Assembly (NCBI RefSeq): GCF_010731655.1
Contig: NZ_AP022619.1
Span: 2,046,001 to 2,110,000 of the forward strand
Source: Mycobacterium paraseoulense
GTDB lineage: Bacteria > Actinomycetota > Actinomycetes > Mycobacteriales > Mycobacteriaceae
Direction: 5' to 3'
DNA: 64,000 bases
Position 1 is the stretch's first letter; every line of letters starts with the position of its first letter. The translations under genes were made by a program, and so were the position numbers. Positions 17,134 to 27,542 of this stretch are shown here, piece by piece. The notes below the pieces were generated by a model. That model saw only the letters and a program-made list of their open reading frames with translations. It was not told the DNA's origin and did not search any database.

Positions 17134-19205
17134 GGCACACCCCCGGCCGCGGCGGTGGCCGACACCGCTTCCAGCGCGCCATTCTGCAGGTGCAGGGTCC
17201 GCGGGCACACGGCTTCCAAACCGCCGAAGTCGTGCGAGATGACGACCACGGTGAGACCTCTGTGCCGGCGCAGATCCGCCAGCACCCGCAGCAGGCCCCG
17301 CTGGCTGCCGATGTCCAACCCTGCCAGCGGCTCGTCGAGGATCAGTACGCGTGGCGAACACGCGAGCAGTCCGGCCAGCACCACTCGTCGCATCTGGCCA
17401 CCGCTGAGCTGGTCGATGCGCCGCTTAGCCATCGCGGGTTCCAGTCCGACCGCGCCCAGGGCAGCGGCGACCCGGTCCTCGTCGTCCTGTGAAAAGCCCG
17501 CGACGGAAGCAACTTCCAAGCCGACGTGGCTGCGCATCAATTGCAGCCTCGCCGTCTGAAACGACAGCGCCACCGCTCCGACGTGGTCACGGATCGGCTC
17601 ACCGTCGATCAAACAGGCGCCGACGGTCGGAACGGTCAGCCCGGCCATGACCCACGCCAGCGTCGACTTGCCCGAGCCGTTGCCGCCGTGAATCAGAATG
17701 CCGTCGCCCTGCTCCACCACGAAGCTGATATCGCGCAGCGCGGTCTTGGCCCACGGCGTCCCGCTGTTGTATTCGTGTCCGACCCCGACGATTTCGAGTA
17801 CGGGCTGGTGCGTGGCGCGCGGCACCGCGATCACCGGCGACGGGGCCGGTGCTGATTCCCCCACGGTGTTATCCGGGGAATCACTGAGGTTGATCGTCCG
17901 GTCGGCGGACGCGGCCTCGTTGTCGAAGTGCGTGATGTGCACCAGGGCGGTCCGGTGCCGTTGGGGAAGGCCCGACAGCACATTCAGCAGGACTTCGCGG
18001 CCCTTTTGGTCGATCATGCTGGTGAACTCGTCGGCGATCAGTAACGCCGGTTCCCGCGCGAGCGCCGCGGCGAGAGCCAGGCGCTGCAGTTCCCCGCCGG
18101 ACAGGCTTCCGGTGTCGCGTTCGGCGAAACCCCCCAGCCCCACCTCGCTCAGCAGATGGTCGACGTCGACCTCGGTGCCCGGCGGCAGCCCCCAGACCAC
18201 GTCATCGGCGACCCTCGTGCCCAAGACCTGGCTCTTCGGGTGCTGCAGAACAAGCGCCGTGCCGCCCAACATGCCCAACCCCACCGCGCCAGGGCGGCGT
18301 ACGGTTCCCGACGTCGGTTGCCTGCCCGCCAGGATCAGCGTCAACGTGGTCTTCCCGGACCCGTTGGCGCCGATGACGGCGACGTGTTCGCCGACCTGGA
18401 GTTCCAGGCTGAGCTCGCGCAGCGCGTCCTGCTTGGCGTTGGGGTAGCGGAACCGGACCTTGTCCAACCGCACCGGCACCGGCCCGATCGGGGCGTCGGG
18501 GCTTTCGTTCGGAGCGTCGAGTTTGTGCACATCCGGGACGTTGCCCATGCGGTCCAGCAAGCGGGAAAGCGCCCACCAGCCGATCAAGGACGACAAGATG
18601 ACCCCGTAGGTGACGTACAACAGCATCAGCCAGGGCCAGTAACGCAGCCCGAATTCGAAGCACCGCAGCACGTCCGCACCGAGCCACTGCAGGTCAAGCC
18701 GGTCCAGGAAGGCAATGACACCGTCGACGTTGGCCTTCATCACCTCAAATATCAGATGCCGCAGCCGATTCAGCACCGCAAGGAAACCGACCGTCGCGGC
18801 GGCGACGGCCACCCCGGCGATCAGGGACGCGACGATAACGGTTGGCGTGCCCCTGCCGCGGCGCTTGACGGATCCGGTCAACCCGCCGATGTACGCACAG
18901 TTGACCACCGTCAAGAAACCGCCCAGTCCAGAGATGAGGAAGGCGATCATTGCGGCAGCAAATGTCGCGGCGAGCAGCACCCGAACCCGGTAACGGTAGG
19001 TCAGTAACCCCATGGGCACCGTGCCCAGCAGCGCCAATCCCTGCGCGAACGGGATCACCCCGGCGATGATCGCAATGACCGCGCAGAGCGCCCCCATGAC
19101 CGCGGCCTGCGCCAATTCGGCCGGTTGTAAAGGTCCACCCCGATGGCGCGAACGGACGGGGCGACGGGCATTCACTTCACTGATTGTGCCAGCCCGCCGC
19201 ACCAA
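17130..19205 (-). CDS. ECF transporter ATPase fusion with N-terminal membrane domain
   Basis: A protein of 691 residues in three parts. Residues about 30 to 235 form a membrane domain with about six helices, probably the substrate-specific (S-like) part. A first ABC ATPase (about 245-445) carries Walker [10 protein letters not shown], signature LSGGELQR and LLIADE. A second (about 465-680) carries [17 protein letters not shown] and VLILDE. Both ATPase halves look intact. It corresponds to Rv2326c. The one-protein arrangement of S-like domain plus two ATPases, next to the T component, would make a complete ECF importer from two genes. Its substrate is not evident from the sequence or neighbours. 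Confidence 0.87.
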   Translation of the reverse strand: MVRRAGTISEVNARRPVRSRHRGGPLQPAELAQAAVMGALCAVIAIIAGVIPFAQGLALLGTVPMGLLTYRYRVRVLLAATFAAAMIAFLISGLGGFLTVVNCAYIGGLTGSVKRRGRGTPTVIVASLIAGVAVAAATVGFLAVLNRLRHLIFEVMKANVDGVIAFLDRLDLQWLGADVLRCFEFGLRYWPWLMLLYVTYGVILSSLIGWWALSRLLDRMGNVPDVHKLDAPNESPDAPIGPVPVRLDKVRFRYPNAKQDALRELSLELQVGEHVAVIGANGSGKTTLTLILAGRQPTSGTVRRPGAVGLGMLGGTALVLQHPKSQVLGTRVADDVVWGLPPGTEVDVDHLLSEVGLGGFAERDTGSLSGGELQRLALAAALAREPALLIADEFTSMIDQKGREVLLNVLSGLPQRHRTALVHITHFDNEAASADRTINLSDSPDNTVGESAPAPSPVIAVPRATHQPVLEIVGVGHEYNSGTPWAKTALRDISFVVEQGDGILIHGGNGSGKSTLAWVMAGLTVPTVGACLIDGEPIRDHVGAVALSFQTARLQLMRSHVGLEVASVAGFSQDDEDRVAAALGAVGLEPAMAKRRIDQLSGGQMRRVVLAGLLACSPRVLILDEPLAGLDIGSQRGLLRVLADLRRHRGLTVVVISHDFGGLEAVCPRTLHLQNGALEAVSATAAAGGVP

Positions 19206-19290
19206 GTCGCTCCATCACGCTTGGCGACTTTCCGGCCCGTTCGGGCCAGCGATCTCGTCTCACTTAGCAAAGCTATGGAACTATGGGGAT

Positions 19291-19764
19291 ATGGACAGAG
19301 TTGTCGAGAGCGCACACGTCGAGGCCCAGCAGCTGGGTGCGGATCTGCTCGCGGTGGTGGCGCGACTCAACCGGCTCGCCACCCAGCGGATTCAGATGCC
19401 CTTGCCCGCGGCGCAAGCCAGGCTGCTCGCCACGATCGAAGCCCACGGAGAAGCCCGAATCGGCGACCTCGCCACCGTCGATCACTGCTCGCAACCGACC
19501 ATGACCACGCAGGTGCGCCGGCTCGAGGACGCCGGCCTGGTCACCCGGACCGTCGACCCGGGGGACGCCCGTGCCGTCCGAATCCGCATCACCCCGCAGG
19601 GCAAGCGCATGCTCAACGCGGTGCGGGCCGACCGCGCCGCCGCGATCGAACCCCAGCTCGCGTTGCTCGAGCCGGGCGACCGCCAGGTGCTGACCGACGC
19701 GGTCAAGGTATTGCGCCGGCTGCTCGACAATGCGTCGCCGGCCGGTCGGCGTAACACGCTCTGA
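19291..19764 (+). CDS. MarR-family transcriptional regulator
   Basis: A protein of 157 residues from the ATG at 19291 (MDRVVESAHVEA). The winged helix-turn-helix occupies about residues 45-105: LLATIEAHGEARIGDLA, the recognition helix CSQPTMTTQVRRLEDAGLV, and the wing TVDPGDARAVRIRITPQGK. The family binds DNA as dimers, often released by phenolic or oxidant ligands. It corresponds to Rv2327. It is divergent from the ECF transporter operon (86-nt gap), which it may control. Confidence 0.85.
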   Translation: MDRVVESAHVEAQQLGADLLAVVARLNRLATQRIQMPLPAAQARLLATIEAHGEARIGDLATVDHCSQPTMTTQVRRLEDAGLVTRTVDPGDARAVRIRITPQGKRMLNAVRADRAAAIEPQLALLEPGDRQVLTDAVKVLRRLLDNASPAGRRNTL

Positions 19765-19843
19765 GGGCACGACCCCGGTGACGAGCCGACGGCCGGCGGG
19801 TAGACACTAAGTCGAGCTGACCGGTGTGACGAAAGGTGGCGGC

Positions 19844-22249
19844 ATGCGGCCCGAGGCTTCCGCGTTCAGGGCCTCTCCGTTGACCGTGTGGGTCGGGCCG
19901 ACGCGGTTCGATTTCGCCCCGGGCCGCGACGTGATCGTCGGCTACGGCCCGGCCTGCGACATCGCCCTCGAGCGCCTCGGAAATCCGACGTTGCCGCCGC
20001 CCCCGCCCCGCCCGGAGGTGGTGCTGCGGTTCACCGGCACGCACTGGGTGGCCATCGACCTGAGCCACAACGGCATCTTCGTCGACGGTGCACGCGCGTC
20101 GACGGTGCAGATCCGCGACGGTCAGGCGATCGGCATCGGCGACCCGCAGCGGGGGCCGCGGCTGGTCTTCCAGATGTCTCACCCCGCCGGCCCGCCCGGG
20201 CAACCTGCGCGCCCGGCTCCCCGACCCCCCGCCTACCGGCCGCCGCCGCCCCCGCCGCCGGCTCCCGTCGGCCCGCAGCCCGCGCGTCCGAACGATCCGA
20301 ACCTGCGCGCGCCGACCGAGCGCGAGACCCAGCGCATGCGCGTCGTGCCGCCACAACCGCCCGCCGCCGAGCGGCCCGTGCCTCCCGACCCGGCGCCGCC
20401 CGCTCAGCCGGGTGTCACCGGCGTCCCTGACAAGGGCGGGCCGGGCCTGATCGAGCGGATGATCACGTCCAAACTGCGCGTCGCGCGCCCGTCCTTGCGC
20501 GCCGCCGAGCCGAATGCCACCTACCGGTTGCCGCTCGGGGCCGATGCGCGCACCGTCGGGCTGACCGCCTACCAGCTGGGGCTCGCGGTGGGCGGGCGCG
20601 AGATCTTGTCGGGCATCTCGTTCGCGGCCCGTCCGGGCATATTCACCGCGGTCGCCGGGCCGTCGGCGGCACGCAACTCCGCGCTGCTCGGTCTGCTCGC
20701 CGGCACCAGGCAACTCAGCTCGGGGCGCGTCACCGTCGACGGCCACGACGTGCACGCCGAGCCGGAGGCCATGCGCGCCCGCATCGGCATCGTGTCGCCC
20801 GACGACCGCCTGCACCGGCAGCTCACCGTCGAACGGGCCTTGCGGTATGCGGCCGAAATCCGCCTGCCGCAGGACATTCCGCGCGAACAACGCGACCGTG
20901 TGGTCAGCCAGGTGCTCGAGGAACTTGAGCTGACACCGCATCGGACCACCCCGATCGGCAAGCTTTCACCCGGGCTGCGCCGGTGCGCCGCACTGGCGGT
21001 CGAGCTCGTCACCCGGCCCACACTGCTGGTGGTCGACGAGCCGAGCGCCGGCCTGGATGCCGAGCAACAACGTCACGTGATGGCGATGCTGCGGCGCCAG
21101 GCCGACATCGGCTGCGTGGTCGTGGCGGCCGTGTCGTCGCGAACGTCGTTGACGAACCTCGACCTGTGCGACCAGGTTCTGGTTCTCACCGCCGCCGGTA
21201 CGCCGGCGTTTCTCGGGCCCCCCGCGCAGATCGACTCCGTGCTGGGGACGGCCGACTGGTCCGAGGTGCTCACCCGGGCGGGCGCCGACCCCGACGGCAC
21301 CCACCGCGCGTTTCGCGCCCGGTCGTCGGCATTGCCGCCACCGGAGGTCGCCGCGCCGTCGCCACCGCCCGCCGGATCCCCGATGGCGCGGCAAGTTCGG
21401 CTGCTGGTCCGCCGCGACGCCCGGCTCTTCTTCGCCGCCCGCCTCGACTTCGTGTTCGTGGTGATGCTGCCGTTGCTGCTGGCGGGTCTGACCCTGCTGA
21501 TTCCGGGTGATTCCGGCCTTTCCCGACCCAGGGCGGGCAGCGCCCACCCGCACGAGGCCATCGAGATCCTGGCCGCCCTCAACGTCGCCGCGGTGATCAT
21601 CGGCACCGCGCTGACCATCGGGGCCGTGGTGCGCGACCGGCGGGTCTTCCGCCGCGAGCAGGCTCTCGGCCTGTCGACCGCGGCCTACCTGGCCGCCAAA
21701 ATCCTCGTGTTCGGCCTGGCCGCGGCCGTCTTGACGGCGATCGTGTTCGCCATCGTCGTCGCCGACAAGGGCGCGCCGGCGCGTGGCGCCGCCCTGTTGC
21801 ACAACCCGACGATCGAGCTCTATGTGAGCGTGGCGATGACCGCGATCGTGTCCGCGCTGATCGGGCTCGCGTTGTCGGCGCTGGGCACGTCGCTGCGTGA
21901 AGTGCTGCCGCTGCTGTTGCCGGTGATCCTGGTGTCCGCGCTGTTCAACGGAAGCCTCGTGCAGCTGGTGAGCAAGTGGGGCTTTCAACAGATCGCCTGG
22001 TTCGTGCCCGCCCAATGGGGTTTCGCGGCGTCGGCGTCCACGGTCGACCTGCGCAGGGTCGACGCGCTGGCCGCCGAGTCCCAAATGTGGACCCACTACA
22101 GCGGTTGGTGGGTGTTCGACATGACCATGCTGGTGCTCTTCGGCGTGGCGGCGGCGGGCCTCGCCCTCTACCGGCTGAGGCCCGGACGGCGCGAGTCCCC
22201 TAAGCCGTCACATCGCGAACAACAGGAACTGGGTGACCTGACTCGGTGA
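19844..22249 (+). CDS. FHA-domain ABC-2 type transporter with degenerate ATPase motifs
   Basis: A protein of 801 residues from ATG 19844. Residues about 10-110 are an FHA-like domain ending in DLSHNGIFVDG but lacking the usual Ser-x-x-His phosphothreonine site. A Pro-rich linker (about 120-200) follows, then an ABC domain (about 230-470) and an ABC-2 membrane domain with about six helices (520-790). The ATPase motifs are abnormal. Walker A reads GPSAARNSALL, with no lysine, and the signature is LSPGLRRC. The Q-loop glutamine is Ser (IVSPDD), and the switch histidine is also Ser (VAAVSSRTS). Walker B LLVVDEPSAGLD remains. It resembles Rv1747-type exporters but is probably unable to hydrolyse ATP alone. 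Confidence 0.82.
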   Translation: MRPEASAFRASPLTVWVGPTRFDFAPGRDVIVGYGPACDIALERLGNPTLPPPPPRPEVVLRFTGTHWVAIDLSHNGIFVDGARASTVQIRDGQAIGIGDPQRGPRLVFQMSHPAGPPGQPARPAPRPPAYRPPPPPPPAPVGPQPARPNDPNLRAPTERETQRMRVVPPQPPAAERPVPPDPAPPAQPGVTGVPDKGGPGLIERMITSKLRVARPSLRAAEPNATYRLPLGADARTVGLTAYQLGLAVGGREILSGISFAARPGIFTAVAGPSAARNSALLGLLAGTRQLSSGRVTVDGHDVHAEPEAMRARIGIVSPDDRLHRQLTVERALRYAAEIRLPQDIPREQRDRVVSQVLEELELTPHRTTPIGKLSPGLRRCAALAVELVTRPTLLVVDEPSAGLDAEQQRHVMAMLRRQADIGCVVVAAVSSRTSLTNLDLCDQVLVLTAAGTPAFLGPPAQIDSVLGTADWSEVLTRAGADPDGTHRAFRARSSALPPPEVAAPSPPPAGSPMARQVRLLVRRDARLFFAARLDFVFVVMLPLLLAGLTLLIPGDSGLSRPRAGSAHPHEAIEILAALNVAAVIIGTALTIGAVVRDRRVFRREQALGLSTAAYLAAKILVFGLAAAVLTAIVFAIVVADKGAPARGAALLHNPTIELYVSVAMTAIVSALIGLALSALGTSLREVLPLLLPVILVSALFNGSLVQLVSKWGFQQIAWFVPAQWGFAASASTVDLRRVDALAAESQMWTHYSGWWVFDMTMLVLFGVAAAGLALYRLRPGRRESPKPSHREQQELGDLTR

Positions 22250-23320
22250 GAAGTTGTTGTCGCTGACCAGCACCACCGATTGGCGACCGTCGGGCAGTTT
22301 CGGCCCAAGCGTGATGCCCTCGACATTGTCCAGCGGGGAGAGCCCCGGTACGGCGGACAAGTCGGCGGCCAGGGTCTTGCTCATGGGGGTCACGGCCGCG
22401 TTCTGCATCGATGGGGTGGCCAAAACGTCTGTCGCCGATCCGATCTCGGCGCGGTAGATCCGCACCGTCGGCGGCAGGGCCGCGGATCGTTCGATCACCA
22501 GGAAGGCCGTGTCGGACAGGGCGACCAGATCGGAGACACCGTTGACGTCGGCGGGCGGTGCCGGCGGCTCCATCGGGTAGGCGTATTGGGCCGTGGGCGT
22601 GCTGGTGGCGACGTCGAACCTGGTGATCCGGGTGAGCACGCGGTGGCCGCCGTCGTTGAGCGGCCCGTCGTTGTAGCCGGGGTCCTCCATCGCGGCGAAC
22701 AGCGATCGGCCATCGGGTGTCAGCGCCAGACCCTCCAGCGCCTTGTCCCGGCGCGGACCCGTGCGCTGCGCGGACGCCGCCAGATTGGGCGGCAAGGTGA
22801 ACTGGCCCAGGTAGGCACCGTCGAGCCCGGCGGTTCGGACCCAGGGATCGAGCAGCACCGGCCCGGCGGTGAGCCGCTCGCCTTCGGAGGACCAGTACAG
22901 GCGCTGGCGGACGGGGTCGAACGCGATGCCTTCGGGGTCGGGGGGAATGACCGGTGGCGCGGCGCCCAGCGTGAGCGGCCGGAACGGCCGGCCGGAGGGG
23001 TCGAGCAGCGGATGGGTGCCGGTGAACGTGACCTTGTCGATTCCCTTGTCCGACAAGGACAACTGAACGGTATAGAACCGGGCCGGATTCTTCTTGGAGC
23101 GATCGTCGCTGATGACGTAATACAGCTGGCGGCCGGCGTCATAGCTGAGCGCCGACAGTCCGCCGATGACGGTGCCGTCGAAGGTGGCATCGAAGGGGAC
23201 CTGCGCCTGGCCCAGATACGTGAGCATCGGCCGCGGCGCGGGCGCCGCCCCGGGTGGATGCCCGGACGCACAGCCGGCCAGCGACAAGGCGAGACACATG
23301 CTCGCCACCCACCGCCTCAT
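22208..23320 (-). CDS. Phytase-like/esterase-like lipoprotein
   Basis: A protein of 370 residues. The first 20 residues MRRWVASMCLALSLAGCASG form a lipoprotein signal with lipobox L-A-G-C, so the mature protein is anchored outside the membrane. The body is a beta-propeller of the 'esterase-like activity of phytase' type: GGLSALSYDAGRQLYYVISDD, PDPEGIAFDP, KALEGLALTPDGRSLFAAME and DNVEGITLG are its repeated blades with acidic metal-site residues. Activity on phosphate esters is inferred from the family name only. Its 3' end overlaps the convergent FHA/ABC gene by 42 nt. Confidence 0.82.
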   Translation of the reverse strand: MRRWVASMCLALSLAGCASGHPPGAAPAPRPMLTYLGQAQVPFDATFDGTVIGGLSALSYDAGRQLYYVISDDRSKKNPARFYTVQLSLSDKGIDKVTFTGTHPLLDPSGRPFRPLTLGAAPPVIPPDPEGIAFDPVRQRLYWSSEGERLTAGPVLLDPWVRTAGLDGAYLGQFTLPPNLAASAQRTGPRRDKALEGLALTPDGRSLFAAMEDPGYNDGPLNDGGHRVLTRITRFDVATSTPTAQYAYPMEPPAPPADVNGVSDLVALSDTAFLVIERSAALPPTVRIYRAEIGSATDVLATPSMQNAAVTPMSKTLAADLSAVPGLSPLDNVEGITLGPKLPDGRQSVVLVSDNNFSPSQVTQFLLFAM

Positions 23321-23427
23321 AGTCGAGAAACGTAGCGCCGACGCGCGCCGGACGAAAACGCCGATTGGCCCGCCTGGGCCCCAGGGTCGTTATTCCCGTG
23401 GCGCGAATCGCAGGATACGGTCGGATT

Positions 23428-25380
23428 ATGGCGCCAGATAGCACAACCATTGCCGAGCAGCTGCGCAACGCCCTCGACGGGCGGTGGCGCGACGTGAGGA
23501 ACCAGCTGCGGTCCGCCATGAGCGAGGATCTGTTCCGGCCGCACTACACCCCCAACACCGTGATCGCACGCACCAAGGTGGCCGAGCAGATGCGGATCAT
23601 GGCCGCGTTCGGCGCCGCCGCCGACAACTTCCGCAAGGAGCACGGCGGCACCGGCGACATCGGCGCGGCGATCACGATGATCGAGATGCTGGCGATGTCG
23701 GACCTGTCGCTGATGGTGAAGGCGGGCGTGCAGTGGGGGCTGTTCGGCGGCGCCGTGGAGAATTTGGGCACCGAGCGCCACCACCAGGCCTACGTCAAGA
23801 AGATCATCAGCCTCGAGTTGCGGGGCTGCTTCGCGATGACCGAGACCGGGCACGGCAGCGACGTGCAGTCGCTGGAGACCACCGCGACCTACGACCCCGC
23901 CACCGAGGAGTTCGTCATCGACTCCCCCACCCCGACCGCGCGCAAGGACTACATCGGTGGAGCGGCCGAAACAGCCACCATGGCAGCGGTATTCGCGCAA
24001 TTGATCACCGAGGAGAACGGTGAGCCGGTCAACCACGGCGTGCACTGCCTGCTGGTTCCGATCCGCGACGCCGACGGCACCGACCTGCCCGGGGTGACGA
24101 CGTCGGACTGCGACTACAAGGGCGGCCTGCCCGGCGTCGACAACGGCCGCATCGTCTTCGACCACGTCCGCGTCCCGCGGGTGAACCTGCTGAACAAGTA
24201 CGGCGACGTCGCACCCGACGGCACCTACAGCTCGCCGATCGACAACCCCAACCGCCGGTTCTTCACCATGCTCGGCACCCTGGTCCGCGGACGGATCACC
24301 GTGGGCGGCAGCGCGGGCGCGGCCGCCCGTGTCGCGCTGGACATCGCCACCCGATACGCGTTGCAGCGCAGGCAATTCAGCGCGCCGGATGACGAGTCCG
24401 AGGTACTGATCATGGACTACCTGGTGCACCAGCGCCGGCTGTTCCCGTTGATCGCAAAGTCGTACGCGCTGCAGTTCGCCCAGAACGAGCTGGTCAGCAA
24501 GTGCCATGACATCCAGACCGCCGATGCGGTCGACGCCGACGAGCAGCGCGAATTGGAGGCGCGCGCCGCCGGGTTGAAGGCGGCCAACACCTGGCACGCG
24601 TCCCGGGCGATTCAGGAGGCCCGGGAGGCCTGCGGCGGCGCGGGCTACATGGCCGAGAACCGGCTGGTCGCGCTGCGCGGCGACACCGACGTGTTCACCA
24701 CCTTCGAGGGCGACAACCACGTCCTGACGCAGTTGGTGGCCAAGGAGCTGCTGACGGCTTACGCCGACGACATCCGCAGCATGAGCCCCGTCGAATGGGT
24801 TCGCTTCGCCGCCAACACCGTCGGCGAGCGGGTCGTCAAACGCACTGCGGCGGAGACGATCATCCAAACCATCGTGGACGCCCGGCAGGACAGCGAGGAA
24901 GAGGGCAGCCTGTTCAACCGCGGCACGCAGATCAAGATGTTCGAGGACCGGGAGGAATATCTGATCGCGTCCGTCGCGCGTCGGCTGCAGGCTAAGTCCA
25001 AGGAGATGTCAGAGTTCGACGCGTTCAACGCGGTGCAGGACCACGTGCTGCACGCCGCCTCCGCGCACATCGACCGGGTGGTTCTCGAAGCGTTCGTCGC
25101 CGGCATCGACGCCTGTCCGCACGAGGAGGCCCGCGAACTGCTGGGCATTGTCTGCGATCTGTACGCGCTGTCGGTGATCGAGGACGACAAAGCCTGGTAC
25201 ATCGAGCATCGGTACCTGTCGACCGAGCGGGCCAAGGCGGTCACCCGGGGCATCAACGACCGGTGCCGCGCGCTGCGCCCGCACGCGCAGACGCTCGTCG
25301 ACGGTTTCGGGATCCCCGAGCAGCTGCGCTACGCCGAGATGCTGCACCCGGAGAACTTGGCCGACGCGGTCACGAGCTGA
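23428..25380 (+). CDS. Large acyl-CoA dehydrogenase/oxidase-family flavoprotein
   Basis: A protein of 650 residues from ATG 23428. It shows the acyl-CoA dehydrogenase core: CFAMTETGHGSDVQSLETTA (FAD/substrate binding), RFFTMLGTLVRGRITVGG, YALQRRQF, and CGGAGYMAENRL followed by DTDVFTTFEGDNHVL. The C-terminal 180 residues are an extra helical domain as in acyl-CoA oxidases, explaining the length compared with roughly 390 residues for ordinary FadE proteins. The role is oxidation of an acyl-CoA at the alpha-beta position, probably in lipid catabolism. Substrate chain length is unknown. Its end overlaps the convergent narK gene by 11 nt. Confidence 0.85.
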   Translation: MAPDSTTIAEQLRNALDGRWRDVRNQLRSAMSEDLFRPHYTPNTVIARTKVAEQMRIMAAFGAAADNFRKEHGGTGDIGAAITMIEMLAMSDLSLMVKAGVQWGLFGGAVENLGTERHHQAYVKKIISLELRGCFAMTETGHGSDVQSLETTATYDPATEEFVIDSPTPTARKDYIGGAAETATMAAVFAQLITEENGEPVNHGVHCLLVPIRDADGTDLPGVTTSDCDYKGGLPGVDNGRIVFDHVRVPRVNLLNKYGDVAPDGTYSSPIDNPNRRFFTMLGTLVRGRITVGGSAGAAARVALDIATRYALQRRQFSAPDDESEVLIMDYLVHQRRLFPLIAKSYALQFAQNELVSKCHDIQTADAVDADEQRELEARAAGLKAANTWHASRAIQEAREACGGAGYMAENRLVALRGDTDVFTTFEGDNHVLTQLVAKELLTAYADDIRSMSPVEWVRFAANTVGERVVKRTAAETIIQTIVDARQDSEEEGSLFNRGTQIKMFEDREEYLIASVARRLQAKSKEMSEFDAFNAVQDHVLHAASAHIDRVVLEAFVAGIDACPHEEARELLGIVCDLYALSVIEDDKAWYIEHRYLSTERAKAVTRGINDRCRALRPHAQTLVDGFGIPEQLRYAEMLHPENLADAVTS

Positions 25381-26779
25381 CGGGCTGCTCGCCGAGCATC
25401 TCCCAACCGGGCCGCGCCGCTTCCCGTTGCGGCCGCACATATCTGACCCAGGTCACGATCGCGGCGCCGACGTAGCAGATCAGAAAGACCCAGAACGCCG
25501 GGGTCTCCGTCCCGGCGGTGGCATAGGACTGCCGTAGGGCCAGATTGATCACCACTCCCCCCAGCGCACCCACCGATCCGGCGAGTCCGATCAGCGCTCC
25601 CGACCGCACGGCCTCCCAGTGCCTCCGTTCGGCGTCGCTGATACCCAGCGCACGGCTTCGCTCCGCGACCACCGAAGGGATGAGCTTGAACACCGAGCCC
25701 TTGCCGACGCCGCAAAAGATAAAGAGCGCAAGGAATCCGACGATATAGCCGATCGTCGTGAACGATCCCACCGGCTCGCCGGGCCCGCGGGTCAGGTCGT
25801 CATGGGTGCTGACGGCGACCAGGAATCCAGCGGCGGTGATCATGGCGGTCAGGGCGGTCATCGTGACGCGGCCGCCATCGAAACGATCGCCCAGCCGACC
25901 GCCGATCACCCGCGCGATCGAACCCAACAGCGGTCCGACGAAGGCGATTTCGGCAGCGTGCAGCGCGGCCTGCGCATGGCTTTGGCCGGCCGCCATCAAA
26001 TTGTGTTGGAGCACTTGACCGAAGGCGAACGCGAAGCCGATGAATGAGCCCGCGGCGCACATATACAGGAATGAGATCGCCCAGGTGTCGGGAATGGAAA
26101 GGACGGACCGCACGTGGGAGACCTCGATGGAGTGATCGAGGTTATCCATGAACAACGCCGCGCCGACACCGACGACCGCCAGCAGCACCAGATAGACGGC
26201 GCACACCCAATACGGCTGCCTGTGACCGGCGGTGGCCAGCACCACCAGACCGACGGCCTGGATGGCCGCGGCGCCCAGGTTGCCGATCCCGCCGGTGAGC
26301 CCCAGCGCCATGCCCTTGCGCCGCTGGGGGTAGAAGGATTCGACGTTGGCCAGCGACGCCGCGTAATTCCCACCGCCCAATCCCGTCAGCGCCGCGCACA
26401 CCAGATAGGGCCACAACGGCAGGCCCGGATGGGCGAGCAGCACAATGGTTCCCACGGTCGGGATCAGGAGCACGGACGACGACAGCACCGCCCAGTTACG
26501 TCCGCCGAACCTGGCGGTGCCCATCGTGTAGGGGATGCGCACGATCGCACCGACAAGGGCCGCGGTGGCACCCAGCAGCAGTCTGTCGCCGGTGGAGAAT
26601 CCGTAGACGTCCTCCGGCATGAACAGCGCCATGACCGACCAGAGGTACCAGATGGAAAAGGCGACGTGCATGGTCGCGATCGACCAGATCAGGTTCCGGC
26701 GGGCGATCGTCTTGTTTCCGGCTTCCCACGCCACGAGATCCTCCGGGTCCCACTGCGAGAGGCGCCGCGACCAGCCCAT
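25370..26779 (-). CDS. narK: NarK-family nitrate/nitrite transporter
   Basis: A protein of 469 residues with about 12 membrane helices of the major facilitator family. The nitrate-porter signature is seen as TGLGGGNYAASLANVESFY, followed by PQRRKGMALGLTGGIGNLG. The conserved substrate arginine lies in the helix around IVRIPYTMGTARFGGRNW. The position next to LppP matches M. tuberculosis Rv2329c (narK1) and Rv2330c. With the NasN-type reductase encoded on the other side of lppP, it would import nitrate for assimilation or export nitrite. The 280-nt upstream gap (26780-27059) holds no other gene I can support, and only half of a possible GlnR box. Confidence 0.87.
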   Translation of the reverse strand: MGWSRRLSQWDPEDLVAWEAGNKTIARRNLIWSIATMHVAFSIWYLWSVMALFMPEDVYGFSTGDRLLLGATAALVGAIVRIPYTMGTARFGGRNWAVLSSSVLLIPTVGTIVLLAHPGLPLWPYLVCAALTGLGGGNYAASLANVESFYPQRRKGMALGLTGGIGNLGAAAIQAVGLVVLATAGHRQPYWVCAVYLVLLAVVGVGAALFMDNLDHSIEVSHVRSVLSIPDTWAISFLYMCAAGSFIGFAFAFGQVLQHNLMAAGQSHAQAALHAAEIAFVGPLLGSIARVIGGRLGDRFDGGRVTMTALTAMITAAGFLVAVSTHDDLTRGPGEPVGSFTTIGYIVGFLALFIFCGVGKGSVFKLIPSVVAERSRALGISDAERRHWEAVRSGALIGLAGSVGALGGVVINLALRQSYATAGTETPAFWVFLICYVGAAIVTWVRYVRPQREAARPGWEMLGEQPVSS

Positions 26780-27059
26780 CAGACCTGCCTTCCGCGCCGG
26801 ATCCAGTGCCGGGCACTGGTTGTCAACGATGACGGGGCTTGCCCGGTGACGGCGTAGCCCGGCGTAAGAGTCTAGCTAATAAAGCAGGTAAAACTCGCGT
26901 TTCGCGCCGCCTCGCCGGCCCACCGGGGGATGCCGATATTCACAACGGCGTCAGGGCGATCAACCTGCCGGCCGGACCACGAAGCCGCACCCGCCGCGTG
27001 CGCGCCCTGCCGATCGCTGGGCCGAAGTCACACCGCGTCCATCCGCTTGCGACGCACCG

Positions 27060-27542
27060 TCATTGGTTAGGAATCTTGCCGAGCGCCTTCAGCTTGCCGT
27101 CAGGGCCGATCTCGAACTTCACCGTGCCGATACCGGTGGGGCAGCACGGCTGGTCGTTGCCCTTCAACCATCGGTACTGCACCGCGATGGCGTCGTCGGA
27201 GGGCGGCAACACGGTTATGTACGGCTTGGGATCAGGGCTCGGTGTGCCCAGCGGCTTGTCGTGATCGAAGAACAGCAACTGCTGGCCGGTGGATTCGCTG
27301 GCGATGGTCGGGATGATCTGCACCCAGTACAACCGGCACTTCTTGGCATGCCCGCGAGCGATTTCCACCCACGTGGTACCCGGCACGGTGATGGGCACCG
27401 ACGCGATCGCACGCTGCACGGTGGCGGGTCTCGGCCCGTCGGACTCCTTGCACTTGTCGGGTGAAACCGGCGGCGCGCCGTCCTGCTTCCAGCCGCAACC
27501 GGAGGCCAGCAGGATCAGCAGGATCACCATCAGCTGACGCAC
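27060..27542 (-). CDS. lppP: LppP/LprE-family lipoprotein
   Basis: A protein of 160 residues from a GTG at 27542. The signal MRQLMVILLILLASGCG has a lipobox with cysteine at position 16; starting at the internal ATG would leave the signal too short. The mature domain contains two further cysteine pairs (SPDKCKESD, KKCRLYWVQ, QPCCPTG), likely disulfides, and the family block GTVKFEIGPDG near the end. It corresponds to Rv2330c. The function is unknown. It sits between narK and the nitrate reductase gene, and is divergent from the latter across a 279-nt gap. Confidence 0.85.
   Translation of the reverse strand: MRQLMVILLILLASGCGWKQDGAPPVSPDKCKESDGPRPATVQRAIASVPITVPGTTWVEIARGHAKKCRLYWVQIIPTIASESTGQQLLFFDHDKPLGTPSPDPKPYITVLPPSDDAIAVQYRWLKGNDQPCCPTGIGTVKFEIGPDGKLKALGKIPNQ

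Noticed and set aside
26877..26914. GlnR box in front of narK
   Set aside because: Only GTAAA and one GTTTC lie on the right grid; the other two half-sites do not match.
26839..27264. ORF of about 141 codons between narK and lppP
   Set aside because: It overlaps lppP antisense, has no ribosome site and no recognisable motif.
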